Origin: Burkholderia lata
Lineage (GTDB): Bacteria; Pseudomonadota; Gammaproteobacteria; Burkholderiales; Burkholderiaceae
Direction of reading: 5' to 3'
NCBI RefSeq assembly: GCF_902499335.1
Contig: NZ_CABVQK010000028.1
Span: forward strand, 1-43,594
DNA: 43,594 nucleotides
Shown: positions 16,152 through 27,600 of the stretch, piece by piece
How the letters are laid out: every line of letters begins with the position of its first letter
How positions within the stretch are numbered: the stretch's first letter is position 1
The notes under the pieces: generated by a model
What the model saw: only the letters and a program-made list of their open reading frames with translations
Database searches by the model: none
What the model was told of the DNA's origin: nothing
Program-made: the position numbers and the translations under genes

Positions 16152-19100
16152 TTAGTCGACCTCGAGCTGGGCCGCCTTTTCGAGCAGCTTCGTTTCGATA
16201 TGCTCGACCAGCAGGCCCAGGGTCCTGATTTCGTAGATGATCATGGCGTGCAGGCTGACGTCGTAGCGGTCCTTGACCATCGACACGAACTGGACCGCGC
16301 TGAGCGAGTGCGCGCCCAGTTCGAGCAGCCCCTCCTCCCATTCGACGTGCGCGACGCCCAGGATGCGCGCCCAACTCGTCTCGACGAATCGATGTGCGTC
16401 TGACCGGTACGGATAGTCGTCGTCCGGCGCGGCGGCCAGCGGCGCGGACGCCACGTCGCGCAGCCGCGCGAGTTCCGTGACCTTGCTGACTTCCCCCCAG
16501 CGCTCGAGCACCGAGTCGAAATCGATCGTGGAAATCACCAGCCGGGGGCCGAAATTCCAGTGCAGGATGCGGTCGTACACCGCCGCGATCTCGCGTTCGG
16601 TCATGTGGTTGCGCATGTGCTCGCGGCTCAGGTCCGCGAATTGCGGCAGCACATTGGGGCGGCCGAGCCGTTCCGCGTTGACCGCGCCCCAGTTGGTCGA
16701 GCAGATGTCGCCCAGCGACGCCGCCAGCGTGGTCTGGGCCACCGCGTCGACGAACGCGTTAGCCGCCGCGTTGTCGATCTGGCCCAACCCGCCGATGATC
16801 GAGTTCATGCTCGAACAGAGCACGACCTTGCTCACCGGATTGCGCGTCAGGTACGACAACAGGTTGCAGGTGCCATACACCTTCGCGCGGAACACCTTCG
16901 AGAAATGGCCGATGTCCTTGTTCTCGATCATGCCGTTTTCGACCAGCCCGGCGGCATGGATGATGGAATGGATAACCCCGTAGCGTTCGCGCGCGTCGTC
17001 GAGCGCCGCGTCCACCTGCTGCGCGTCGCCGATGTCGCATTGCGCCAGCTGCACCGTCGCGCCGGTCCGCTCGATCCTGCGAATCCGCTCGATCTTCTTC
17101 GAGTAAGGATGGTCGGGACCGTGTTCGGCGATCCATGCCGGCCACGCGTCGCGGCCGACGAAGCGCTTCGAATTGACCAGCAGGAGCCGGCACGGCGCAC
17201 GGCTGGCCAGGTATTCGGCGACACTCAGCCCGAGCTCCCCGAGTCCGCCGAACACGACGTAGACGCCGGCCGCCCGCACCTCGGGCTCGCACGCGGCGGG
17301 GACGGCAAAGCGCTGATACGTGGTCTGCCACCGCCGGCCGCGGCGCAGCACCACGAATTCGTTCGCGGGGATGAGCGGCGCGAAGAACTCCAGGCCGAGC
17401 TGCACGGCCGAATCCGTGGCGTTGAACAACTCGTGCGACGGGATATCGACGATCCGGCAGTCGACGAGCGGATATTCCTTCTGCAAGGTCCGGCTGATGC
17501 CGAGCACGGTCGCCTTGTCCGGGTTCACCTCGTCCTGCGGCGTCAGCGCGGCCATCTGCGACGCGGCGACGATGACCGAGCACGCAGCGCCCCCGACCGT
17601 CACTCGGTGCAGCGATCGCGCGAAGAAAATCAGGCTGAACAGGCCGAGCGTCTGGCAGCGCTCGAAATTCGCCGGCGTGCCATCCCATTCCGCTTCGGCC
17701 GCGAGCCACGCGTGCACGACATGGCGCGGCAGGCAGCCGCGCTCGTCGAGCGCTTCGAGCAGCCGCTGGTAATCCTGCTCCGACGCGGGATCGATGCAAT
17801 ACGTGGTGTCGTCCAGCTGCGCGAATGCATCGCCCGGAACCACGTGAATGGCTCGCGTCGTCGCGGCCCACGGCGCGTTGAGCCGATGCGCGCGATCGTT
17901 GGCGAACACCAGCAAGGCAGCATCCGCCGGTTCGGCGACGCATCGCGTCCGCGCCGCGAGCGCGGCTGTTTCGCGCCACGTCGGCTTGTAGAACCATTGA
18001 CCGATATCGTCGATCTTCCGGTTACGGCGCTCGGCCTCGGTCGCGACCGACAGCCACTGGACCTTTCTGGCGAACGCGTAGGCCGGCAGCGAGACCTTGC
18101 GCCGCGCCTCGTCCGCGTAGTACGCCGGCCAATCGACCGTCATGCCCGCCGCCCAGCAGAACGCGAGGATGTCGGCCAGGAAGCGCCCTTGCAGCGCGGG
18201 CGTACCGAGCTCGATCGCGTTCGATGCGACTTGCAGGCGCGCGGTGTCCGACAGCGTCAGCAGCACATCCGACGGCGCCGCGTCGACCGGCGCTTCGGCG
18301 AGCAAGCGCGTGATTCCGTCGTCGCCGTGTGCGCTCAGGCGCTCGACGAGATCCGCGGGCAACGTCACCGGTTGCCGCGGATGCGCCGCGATCCCGAGCC
18401 GCCGAAGCTGCGCCGCCAGCAGCACCGCATACACCGCCAGGCGTTGCGGCCCATCGTGATGCGCCACCGCGTCGAGCAACGGCGCGTACCGGCCCGCGTC
18501 GCCCTGGCGAACGGCTTGCCATGCCGCATCCGCGTCGGCCGGCCGCACCGCCACGAGCAGCCGGCGCGGTGCGCCGTCGGTCGCGTGCAGCGTCGCCGCG
18601 GCCAGCTTCTCCGCAGCTTCGCCGGCGCCGGCCGCGGCAATCGCGAGCCGGTGAGGAAATGCCTTGCGCCCCACGTTGGACGTGTAGCAGAGATCCGCGA
18701 ACGCCGGACAGGCTTCGTCCCGCAGGAACGCCACGTACTTCGCGCGGAGCGCGTCCAGCGACTCGGCGGAACGCGCCGACAGCGTCACGCAGTAGGCGTC
18801 TTTCGTCGCGGGTAGCGGTTCGAGCGGCGGCGCCTCCTCGAGGATCGCATGCGCATTGGTGCCCCCGATCCCGAAGCTGCTCACGGCGGCCAGCCGCCTG
18901 GCGTCCGACACCCACGCACGCGTGCGCGCGTTGACGTGAAACGGACTGTTCTCCAGCCCGAGGCGCGGGTTCGCCTTCTCGAAGCCCAGCGACGCGGGCA
19001 GCGTTCGATAGCGCAGCGACAGCGCGGTCTTGATCACACCGGCGACGCCTGCCGCGACGTCGATATGTCCGATATTCGTCTTGACCGAACCGATCGCGCA

Positions 19101-20153
19101 CGTCGCTTCGCGCGTCCCCGCCTGCGCGCGCCGCTCGCCGGTATAGGCATGCGTCAGCGCGGCGATCTCGATCGGATCGCCCAGCGACGTCCCGGTCCCG
19201 TGTGCCTCGACATACTGGATCTGCTCGGGGCCAACGTCGCTCGCCTGCAGCGCGTCGCGGATCACGGCGCTCTGGCCGGACACGCTGGGCGCCGCATACC
19301 CGACCTTGTCCGAGCCGTCGTTGTTGATGGCGCTGCCCTTCAATACTGCATAGATCTGGTCGTGGTCGCGCAACGCGTCGTCAAGGCGCTTCAGCACGAC
19401 CAGCCCCGCGCCGTTGCTGAACACCGTGCCGGCCGCCTGTTCGTCGAACGCGCGCACCTGCCCGTCGGGAGAGAAAAAACTGTCCTGGCTGTAGAGATAA
19501 CCACGCGTATTGGGCACGTTGATCGAACAGGCGCCGGCCAGCGCCACGTCGGCCTGATAGCTCAGCAGGCCCTGACAGGCCTCGTGAATCGCGACGAGCG
19601 AGGTCGAGCAGGCGGTCTGGACATTGACGCTCGGCCCCTTCAGATCCAGCAGGTAGGACAGCCGGGTCGTCAGGTAATCGCTCAAATTGCCGAACAGGAT
19701 GCTTTGCCCGTCCCGGTCGAGATCCACTTCATCGGACCGGAATACGACCGTATGCAGGTAACTGTTCAGGCTCACGCCCGCGTAGACGCCGACCCGCCCG
19801 ACGTGCGCGCCCGGCACGTAGCCGGCGTCCTCGAACGCATGCCACGCCAGTTGCAGGAACACCCGCTGCTGCGGGTCCATCAGCCGCGCGTCGTGATTGC
19901 TGATCCCGAAGAATTCGTTGTCGAACAGCTCGATGTCGCGCAAGCGGCCGCCGACCGGCACGTAATGCGCCGACTCGAGATGCGCGGGATCGACGCCGGC
20001 ATCGAGCAACTCCTGCTCGCTGTAACGTTCCAGCGAGCACCGGCCGGCTTCCAGGTTCCGCCAGAACTCGTGAATATTGGAAGCGCCCGGAAATGCTCCG
20101 CTCATCCCGATGATCGCGACGTCAAGATTGTTCAATTTTCGACTCCATGCCAT
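16152..20153 (-). CDS. PKS module KS-(KR)-ACP, without AT and with a KR lacking the catalytic Tyr
   Basis: 1333 residues. Ketosynthase about 12-440: VNVQTACSTSLVAIH with Cys182, EAHGTGTSLGDPIE and IGHIDVAAGVAG. Next is a linker ending in LPAYAFARKVQW but with no acyltransferase catalytic motif. Then a two-part ketoreductase: structural half starting at WFYKPTWRE, NADPH-binding motif FGGLGELG, HAAGLVENG, Lys in FRAKVYGTC, Ser in LCSSMNS. The usual Tyr of the YAAANAF motif is Asn1128 (GQIDNAAANAF). Such a KR is expected to be inactive or much impaired. Carrier domain: GAHSL, Ser1283. The start overlaps the previous gene by 32 bases in another frame, implying translational coupling; no strong ribosome binding site is seen. 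It extends the chain by a C2 unit if the ACP is charged by an AT in trans. Confidence 0.92.
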   Translation of the reverse strand: MAWSRKLNNLDVAIIGMSGAFPGASNIHEFWRNLEAGRCSLERYSEQELLDAGVDPAHLESAHYVPVGGRLRDIELFDNEFFGISNHDARLMDPQQRVFLQLAWHAFEDAGYVPGAHVGRVGVYAGVSLNSYLHTVVFRSDEVDLDRDGQSILFGNLSDYLTTRLSYLLDLKGPSVNVQTACSTSLVAIHEACQGLLSYQADVALAGACSINVPNTRGYLYSQDSFFSPDGQVRAFDEQAAGTVFSNGAGLVVLKRLDDALRDHDQIYAVLKGSAINNDGSDKVGYAAPSVSGQSAVIRDALQASDVGPEQIQYVEAHGTGTSLGDPIEIAALTHAYTGERRAQAGTREATCAIGSVKTNIGHIDVAAGVAGVIKTALSLRYRTLPASLGFEKANPRLGLENSPFHVNARTRAWVSDARRLAAVSSFGIGGTNAHAILEEAPPLEPLPATKDAYCVTLSARSAESLDALRAKYVAFLRDEACPAFADLCYTSNVGRKAFPHRLAIAAAGAGEAAEKLAAATLHATDGAPRRLLVAVRPADADAAWQAVRQGDAGRYAPLLDAVAHHDGPQRLAVYAVLLAAQLRRLGIAAHPRQPVTLPADLVERLSAHGDDGITRLLAEAPVDAAPSDVLLTLSDTARLQVASNAIELGTPALQGRFLADILAFCWAAGMTVDWPAYYADEARRKVSLPAYAFARKVQWLSVATEAERRNRKIDDIGQWFYKPTWRETAALAARTRCVAEPADAALLVFANDRAHRLNAPWAATTRAIHVVPGDAFAQLDDTTYCIDPASEQDYQRLLEALDERGCLPRHVVHAWLAAEAEWDGTPANFERCQTLGLFSLIFFARSLHRVTVGGAACSVIVAASQMAALTPQDEVNPDKATVLGISRTLQKEYPLVDCRIVDIPSHELFNATDSAVQLGLEFFAPLIPANEFVVLRRGRRWQTTYQRFAVPAACEPEVRAAGVYVVFGGLGELGLSVAEYLASRAPCRLLLVNSKRFVGRDAWPAWIAEHGPDHPYSKKIERIRRIERTGATVQLAQCDIGDAQQVDAALDDARERYGVIHSIIHAAGLVENGMIENKDIGHFSKVFRAKVYGTCNLLSYLTRNPVSKVVLCSSMNSIIGGLGQIDNAAANAFVDAVAQTTLAASLGDICSTNWGAVNAERLGRPNVLPQFADLSREHMRNHMTEREIAAVYDRILHWNFGPRLVISTIDFDSVLERWGEVSKVTELARLRDVASAPLAAAPDDDYPYRSDAHRFVETSWARILGVAHVEWEEGLLELGAHSLSAVQFVSMVKDRYDVSLHAMIIYEIRTLGLLVEHIETKLLEKAAQLEVD

Positions 20154-23100
20154 GCTTGCGGCTTTGGTAATAGTTGCGGCGCAGACGCTCCGTCCGCCTG
20201 TCGGCAGCGGGCGCCGTCGGCGTTTCCCGATCCTCGTCTCCGCCTTCGTCGACGACGCGGGTCGCCTCAGGTTGCCTGGCTTCAGCCAGGCGTTCGATGG
20301 TCGGGAACTTGAACATGTCGACCGCCGACAGATCCCAGTCGAGGGTCTGGTTGATCTGATCGATCAGCTTCAACGCGATCAGCGAGTGGCCGCCCAGTTC
20401 GAAGAAGTTGTCGCGGACGCCGACCGGCTCGACACCAATGCATTCGCCCCACAGCTTCGCGAGTGCCTGCTCGGTGCGCGTGCGCGGCGGCACCATGTCG
20501 TCCTTCAATTGGGGACGCGGCGCGACAACCTGCCGGACGTCGGGGGTAGCGTCGCGCTCGGACAGCACCCAATTCCGGTAACGCCCGACGAGGTCGCCGC
20601 TCGCCACGATGACGTGTGCGGGCCAGTCCAGCGCCGCGAGACGTTCCAGCACGGACAGCCCCTCCTGCTCACTGATCGCGTAGTGGTCGATGCCTATGTC
20701 GTCGTTCGATTCGTCGCGCGTGTCCTTGAAGAACTCCCACGCGTCCCAGTCGATCACGCTCCATTCGCAGTCCGAACGGCTCGCCGACCGCGCATAGGCA
20801 TTCAGCAGGCAATGGGAGGCGGCGTAGCCGAACAGCCCGATCCCGCCGAGCGTCGCGGAGATCGACGAGACGATCATCACGCGTGGAATCCGCAGCGCCC
20901 GGGTCAACGCGTGCAGGTTCGCGCACACGCTGAGCTTCGGCGAGACGAGTGCGTCCAGGTAGGCCGCATCGGTGTCCGCGAAGGTTCGGTAGTGCATGTC
21001 GGCCGGTGCGCCCGCTGCATGGACAACGAGATCGATCGGGCCGAGTATCTGTACGATCGACTGCGCGGCGCGCTCGAGCTGCTGCGGATCGGTCGCATCG
21101 GCATCGACGAACTCGATCCGGCGGCCGGCCCCGACCATGCGTTCGAACAGGCCCTTGCGGCGCCTGACGGCGCGGTCCGATGCGGCCGACGGCTCGCGCA
21201 GCGTCTTCGCGAACGCGGTGGCGTGGCGGCTGACGATCGCGACATCCGCGCCGACGACGATCGAGAAGAAGGCGGCGTAGATCATCCCGACATTGCCCAC
21301 CCCGCCGACGATCAGCACGGTACGAGGCGGCTTCGACAACGCCGCGTCCTGCTCGGGGCCGCCGCCGCGACGCGGGCCGCTGCGGCACAGCTTCCGCTCG
21401 ACTAGCTGGTCGCGCTCGACCCGGATGAAGCGCGCCGATGAATGCAGGCACGCGTCGGCCAGCAAACCGGCGGCGCGGTCGCCGGATTCCGGAGCGTCGG
21501 CGGCGTCCAGCAACGCCGCGTCGATCTGGATCGCCCGGCAGGTCACGCGGGGGAATTCCTGCTGCACGACCGTCGCGAAGCTGTCGACCCACGCGGCGCC
21601 GGCGGACGGCATGGCATCGTCGCCGGGGACGTCGGCGACCGCGACCAGCGTGATGTCCAGCGTGCCGGGCACCGCCGCGCGCAACGTATTGAACGTGCGC
21701 TGCATCGAGAGCATGTCCGCGAACAGATGACCGCACGCCGCCGGCACACCGGGCGCCGCCACCACCGCGCGCGTGACCGCGCCGCGCGCCGGTGCGTCGC
21801 CCGTCTTCGCAAAGCGCTGCCGCAACGCGGCCTCGAACGCTTCGGGCCGTGAAGCGTCCAGCACGACCCACTCGCCCGCCTGCTTCGCGAGTCGCTCGGC
21901 GAGCCGGCCGGCATGCCGGCTGCCGTCGCCGATCAGCAGCACCGGCGCCACGGACGGGGATCGCGCCGCGACGGCGCCGATGTCCGGCAGAGGCGCCCAG
22001 TCGTACGCATAGAACCATTGATCGAGATCGTCCTGCTTCCGGTAGGCCGGCGCCTGCGCGACGACCTCGCGTTTCGCCGGCGCGTCGATCCAGCATGAGA
22101 TCTCGTCGAGCGGATGCGGGGCCAGCGGCACGACGTTGCCGCGTGTCGCGCCATAGAGCGGCTCCCATTCGACGGTCATGCCGTTTGCCCAGCATTGGGC
22201 AAGCAGCGTGTCGAGCCCCGCCGTTTCGTCGTCCGGCAGGACGACCGAGAAGTGCCTGACGTCGGGCAGCGTCAGCCTCCCCAGCGCATTGGCGATCGAC
22301 TTGCCTGGCCCCGCCTCGACCCATGCGCCCGACGGCACGAGCGAGGCCAGCGTCTCCAGGCAAGCGTTGAATCGCACCGTGCGCCGCAAATGATCGACCC
22401 AGTAAGCGGCGGTCGCGAACCGTTCCGGCAGGTCGGCGCGCCCGTCGAGGTTGGAGACGATCGGGCTGCGCGGCACTTGCAGCGCGACGCCGTCGAATGC
22501 CGCCGCGAATTCGCGGCTGCTGGCATCCATCAGGTACGAGTGGAACGCGTGCGAGGTCGGCAGCCTGACTGCGTGAAGCCGCGCCGCTGCGAGGCGAGGC
22601 GCCAGCGCGTCGATGTCCTGCTCCGTGCCGCCCACGACACAGGACATGTCGCTGTTGACGACGCACAGCGACAGCCTCTCGTGCAGAAACGCGCTGACCT
22701 GCTCCTCGGCGGCCAGCACCGCCAGCATCGCGCCGCGCGGCGCGCGGCTCATGATCCGCGAGCGGGTGGCGACAATCGGCACAGCATCCGCCAGTTCGAA
22801 CACGCCGGCAAGCGTCGCAGCCACGTATTCGCCGATGCTGTGCCCGACCATCGCCGCGACCGGCAGCCGCATCGCCAGCAGCGTCGAACCCAGCGCATAT
22901 TCAAGCGCAAACAGGTACGGCTGCAGCGCGGCGGTGTCGCGAATCTCGGCCTCTCCCGCGTTCAGCAGCGCGCGCGGATCCGTGCAACCCGCGCGCACGA
23001 AGCGGTCGGCACAATCGTCGAATACCGAGCGGAAATGCCCGCCGCGTTCGTAGAGCGCGCGGCCCATGCCGGGAAACTGGTTGCCCTGCCCGGGAAACAG

Positions 23101-24633
23101 CAGCGCAACCTGCCCATGGCGCCAGTCGGCCGTCGGCGCCACCCGGGTCGGGTCGGCGCACGCGCGGCCGGATACGAGCGCGCGCTTCTCCGCGTAATGC
23201 CGCTGGAACAGCTGAGAGGTGTAACGCGCATCCCCGAGCGCAAGCGTGCGGCCGGACAGCGCGCGCTCGACCGCCTGCTCGAGCGACGCCAGCGCCGCCG
23301 GCGTCTGCGCGGACATCAGCAGCGGGCCCGCATCGACGCGGTGTGTCAGGTCCCGGACCGGCGCCTCTTCGAGAATGACGTGGGCGTTGCTGCCGCCGAC
23401 GCCGAGCGCGCTGACGGCGGCGCGCCGGGGCTGCTCCGCGGCGGCGGGCCACGGTTCGGGCGCGGTCGGGATATAGAACGGCCCGTCGTCGAGCGCGAGA
23501 TTCGGGTTGGCCTGAGCGAAGCCCGCGAGCGGCGGCTTGACCTGGTGCTTGAGACACAGCGCCGCTTTCAGCACGCCGACCAGGCCCGCGGCGACGTCCG
23601 TATGGCCGATGTTCGCCTTCACGGAACCCAGTGCGCAATGCGCGCGGACGCCGCCTGACCCGCCGTACGCATCCTTCAGCGCCTGGATCTCGATCGGGTC
23701 GCCGAGTGCGGTGCCGGTCCCATGCGTTTCCAGATAGCCGATCGTGGCGGGCGCAACGCCGCTGCGCTCGTACGTGCGCCGGATCGCCTCGCTTTGTCCC
23801 GCGACGCTGGGCGCGGTGAAACCCGATTTGCGCTGGCCGTCGTTGTTGACCGCCGAACCGCGAATCACGCCGAGGATGTCGTCCCCGTCGCGGCGCGCGG
23901 CGGACAGCGCTTTCAGCGCGAGCACGATCGCGCCGTTGGTGAACACCGTGCCCGTGGCGCGGGCGTCGAACGGACGGCATACGCCGTCCTTCGCCAGCAC
24001 GCCGTCCCGCTGGTACAGGTAGCCTTCCTTTTGCGGCGTGCGGATCGCCGCGGCGCCGACGAGCGCCATCCGGCACTGTCCGGTCAGAATGGCGACACGC
24101 GCCGTGTGCAACGCCTGCAGCGCCGACGAACAGCCCGACTGGATCGACATCGCCGGGCCGTGCAGGTCCAGCTTGTACGCGATCCGGGTGGACGCACAGT
24201 CGCCGCTGTTGCCGAATACCACATCGGACAACGGCACCCTGTCGGGCGGCTGGGTCATCAGGTTGTTCAGCAGGTAGTGCGGAAACCCCACCGACACATA
24301 TACGCCGATCTCGCGGTGTGCCGCCCCGACCTGCTCCAGCAACTGGTGCGCCAAGGTCAGCAGCACGCGCTGCTGCGGATCGATCGCCTGGGCTTCGCGG
24401 AACGTATAGCCGAAGAAGCGGTAATCGAACCGGTCGATGTCATTCAGCACGCCGGCGCGCCTGACATAGTCCGGCTGCGCCAGCGCCGCCGGATCGGCGC
24501 CCGCGTCGAGCAGTTCGGCGTCGGACAGAGACGCGATGCAGTCCCGCCCGGCGAGGACGTTCTGCCAGAACGCGTCGACGGTGTCGGCGCCCGGCAAGCG
24601 CAATCTGGATCCAATCAGTGCCACCTGTTCCAT
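20122..24633 (-). CDS. PKS module KS-AT(malonyl)-KR-ACP
   Basis: 1503 residues; ATG at 24633 with AGGA upstream, 7 bases after the NRPS stop. Ketosynthase: MSIQSGCSSALQALH with Cys168, ETHGTGTALGDPIE and IGHTDVAAGLVG. Acyltransferase: LLFPGQGNQFPGMG, active site GHSIGEY with Ser599, and HAFH at about 695-698, the malonyl-type motif. Ketoreductase: NADPH motif GGVGNVG, Lys in SPKLSV, Ser in VSSISATLGG, Tyr1270 in FGYAASH; the position four after Tyr is His rather than the usual Asn. Carrier: GGHSL, Ser1417. It adds a malonyl-derived C2 unit and probably reduces the beta-keto group. It has the only AT in the window and may serve the other two KS modules as well. Confidence 0.94.
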   Translation of the reverse strand: MEQVALIGSRLRLPGADTVDAFWQNVLAGRDCIASLSDAELLDAGADPAALAQPDYVRRAGVLNDIDRFDYRFFGYTFREAQAIDPQQRVLLTLAHQLLEQVGAAHREIGVYVSVGFPHYLLNNLMTQPPDRVPLSDVVFGNSGDCASTRIAYKLDLHGPAMSIQSGCSSALQALHTARVAILTGQCRMALVGAAAIRTPQKEGYLYQRDGVLAKDGVCRPFDARATGTVFTNGAIVLALKALSAARRDGDDILGVIRGSAVNNDGQRKSGFTAPSVAGQSEAIRRTYERSGVAPATIGYLETHGTGTALGDPIEIQALKDAYGGSGGVRAHCALGSVKANIGHTDVAAGLVGVLKAALCLKHQVKPPLAGFAQANPNLALDDGPFYIPTAPEPWPAAAEQPRRAAVSALGVGGSNAHVILEEAPVRDLTHRVDAGPLLMSAQTPAALASLEQAVERALSGRTLALGDARYTSQLFQRHYAEKRALVSGRACADPTRVAPTADWRHGQVALLFPGQGNQFPGMGRALYERGGHFRSVFDDCADRFVRAGCTDPRALLNAGEAEIRDTAALQPYLFALEYALGSTLLAMRLPVAAMVGHSIGEYVAATLAGVFELADAVPIVATRSRIMSRAPRGAMLAVLAAEEQVSAFLHERLSLCVVNSDMSCVVGGTEQDIDALAPRLAAARLHAVRLPTSHAFHSYLMDASSREFAAAFDGVALQVPRSPIVSNLDGRADLPERFATAAYWVDHLRRTVRFNACLETLASLVPSGAWVEAGPGKSIANALGRLTLPDVRHFSVVLPDDETAGLDTLLAQCWANGMTVEWEPLYGATRGNVVPLAPHPLDEISCWIDAPAKREVVAQAPAYRKQDDLDQWFYAYDWAPLPDIGAVAARSPSVAPVLLIGDGSRHAGRLAERLAKQAGEWVVLDASRPEAFEAALRQRFAKTGDAPARGAVTRAVVAAPGVPAACGHLFADMLSMQRTFNTLRAAVPGTLDITLVAVADVPGDDAMPSAGAAWVDSFATVVQQEFPRVTCRAIQIDAALLDAADAPESGDRAAGLLADACLHSSARFIRVERDQLVERKLCRSGPRRGGGPEQDAALSKPPRTVLIVGGVGNVGMIYAAFFSIVVGADVAIVSRHATAFAKTLREPSAASDRAVRRRKGLFERMVGAGRRIEFVDADATDPQQLERAAQSIVQILGPIDLVVHAAGAPADMHYRTFADTDAAYLDALVSPKLSVCANLHALTRALRIPRVMIVSSISATLGGIGLFGYAASHCLLNAYARSASRSDCEWSVIDWDAWEFFKDTRDESNDDIGIDHYAISEQEGLSVLERLAALDWPAHVIVASGDLVGRYRNWVLSERDATPDVRQVVAPRPQLKDDMVPPRTRTEQALAKLWGECIGVEPVGVRDNFFELGGHSLIALKLIDQINQTLDWDLSAVDMFKFPTIERLAEARQPEATRVVDEGGDEDRETPTAPAADRRTERLRRNYYQSRKHGMESKIEQS

Positions 24634-24640
24634 GTTTTCC

Positions 24641-27600
24641 TCAAGGATGCGTAGTCAGTGCCAGCCGCTCGACCGTCTCGCCGGGCGACCGTACGCACTC
24701 GAACAGAATCCGGTTGAACTCGGATGCGATGTCGTCGATCAGCGCGGCGTCGAAGACGTCCGCGCTGTATTCGAAAAAAACCTGCGTATGCGTACGGAAG
24801 TCGTTGACCTCGAGCGACAGCTCGAACTTCGAGCCGGTCGGCCGCAGCGGAATCTCCGAGACCGGGAGATCCGCCATCGAGAACGCGTACATCGAGCGAT
24901 CGATGAAGTTGAAAAATGCCTGGAAGACGGGGGTCCGGCCGAGCGTCGCGTACTCGACCAGCCGGCTTGCGACCTCCTCGAACGGCACGTCGGCATACCC
25001 GTAGATCGAGAACAGCGAGCCAGTCACCCGATTGACGAAATCGCCCAGCCGGTCCGCCGGATCGATGTCGACCGGCAGCACGATCGTGTTCGTGTACAGG
25101 CCGATTGCCTGAAGCGTCTCGGGCGTGCGATTCATGGTCGCCAACCCGATATTGACCACCCTGTCGCAACTGAAGTGATGCAGCGCGAGGGCGAACGCGC
25201 TCAGGAACAGCGTCGCGAGCGGCACGCCCGCGGTGCGCGAGTAGTCGTCCAGTTCCGCGCGTAATGCAGCCGGGATCACGAGCGGAAAACTGTCGCCCGC
25301 CAGCGTGCGCACCTCGGGAAACGGCGCGCGATACGGCAGATTCAGCACACGATCGACCAGCCCGAACCGGCCGATCAGCTCGTCGGCGCGAGCCGAGGCG
25401 TCGGCCGGCTGGCCGCCCGCCTCGGCGGCGGGTTCGGGAGGACGGCGTGGCGCGCCCCCGGCGAGCATCGCTTCATAGGCGTGCGCCATCTCCCTCAGGA
25501 AATTGCCGCAGCCGATGCCGTCCACCACGATGTGATGGAACAGATAGAACACCGCGGCCCCGCCTTCCAGCAGCGGAAAGTAATGGACCCGCAGCAGCGG
25601 GCTGCAATGCAGGTCGAATGGCTCGCGCAATAGCCGGTTCAGCATGGGCCGAAGCGCGGCCCGATCCGTCGCGCCATGGTGCTCGACCAGCGCGCCCGCG
25701 GGTGTCGGATGAATCCGCTTGACAAGGCCCGTCGCGGTGGGCTCGAACGCCGCCCGCAGCGATTCGTGAGCGTCCAGCACCTGTCTCAGCGCGCGTTCGA
25801 GGACGTCGATCGCCACGCCCGCCGGAAAATGCAGCCCCACCGGAATGTTGTAGGTCTCGCGCACGGTGGCCACGCTGTCGAGAAAATACAGCGCCCGTTC
25901 GCCCGCGGAAGGGACGAGCACATCCGGCCTCCGGGCCGGCGCCGGCACGCCGCCGTGCGCCGACCGCGGCAACGGAGCGCCCGCCGGCGCGCGCTCCGTT
26001 GCATCGGCGCCATCCGGCGCCGCCCCGGACGCACGCAGATGATCGACCAGCGCCGTCACGCTCGAGTGCGTCATGAACGCCTCCAGACTGACCTCGATAT
26101 CGAGCTTCCGGCGGATCTGCGCGAGGATGCGAACCGCGGACAGCGAATGGCCGCCCAGCGACATCAGCGTCGCGTCGGGATCGATCGTTTCCAGGTTGAG
26201 CGCATCGGCGTAGATGGTCTGGAGGGTCGGGGCCAATGGATCGAGCGGCCGGGCATCCCGCGCGGCGGCGGCCGGCTGCGCCCGCTCCGGCAGGGCCCCG
26301 CGATCGATCTTGCCATTCGCGTTCAGCGGCCATGCGTCGACCCACTCGATGTGCGAGGGCACCATGTAGGCGGGCAATGCCAACGACAATGCATCACGCA
26401 AGGCCGCGGCATCTCGCACGCCATCCGGAATCGGCTCGACCCACGCGAGCAGCTTCGGTTCCTCCGCCGGAGACGATCTCACCTGGACGACCGCTTTGCG
26501 CACCTGGCCGAGCGCTTCGATCTGCTTTTCAATCTCGCCCAGCTCGACCCGGAAGCCGCGAATCTTGACCTGCCCGTCCTCGCGCCCCAGGAATCGCAGG
26601 CGCTCGTTCGTATCACGAAAAGCGAAGTCGCCGGTGCGATACACCCGGCCCGCGCCGGGGATCTCGACGAAGCGTTCGTCGGTCAGGGCGCGGCGATTGC
26701 GATAGCCGCGGGCAACGCCATGCCCGCCGATGCAGATCTCGCCCTTGCTGAAGCGCGGCACGGTCTGGCCGTGCGTGTCCAGCAGGTGGATCGTGGTGTT
26801 GCCGAGCGGCTCGCCGAGGCCGGCCGCCGGATCCGCGCCGGGTCCGGCGATCATCGACCAGATCGTCGCTTCCGTCGGGCCGTAGACCTGCCAGGCTGCC
26901 GCGCACGTGTCGCGCAGGAAGCCGTACGTGGACGCATCGATCGATTCACCGCCGCACAGGACGTTCAATTGGCGCGCGCCGCGCCAGCCGCCCGCGCGCA
27001 GCACGTTGAAGAACGAAGGCGTGCCCTGCAGCCACGAAATGCGTTCGCGCTCGATCACGGCTTCGAGCGCTTTCGCGTCGAGGCGGACGTGCTCAGGACA
27101 GGGGATGACGGCTGCGCCGACCATGAGCGGCAGCAGCAGTTCGAGCAGCGATATGTCGAAACCGATCGTGGTGGTCGCGAGCAGGCGATCGCCGCGACTC
27201 ATCGGCAGCGCGCGCCGCATCGCGAGCAGGAAGCCGGCGACGTTGCGATGGGTCACCTCGACGCCTTTCGGACTGCCGGTGGACCCCGACGTGTAGATCA
27301 GGTAAGCGGGGCTGTCCGGATCGACCGCGACGGCGGGAAACGCGTCGGCATCCGCATCGTCGAACAGGTCGTCGGTCAGGACGAGATCCCGTGGCGAAGC
27401 CGCGGCCGGCGCGTCCTGATGAAGACAGACGGCCAGCTCCGCGTCTTGCGCGATATGCGCACGGCGCGCGGCCGGCAGATTCGTGGGAAGCGGAACGTAG
27501 ATCGCGCCGGCCTGCCAGATGCCGAGCAGCACGGCCAGCAGCGCGCCGCTTCGATGCATGGCCACGCCAACGCGGTCGCCCGCTTTCACGTTCGCCGCCG

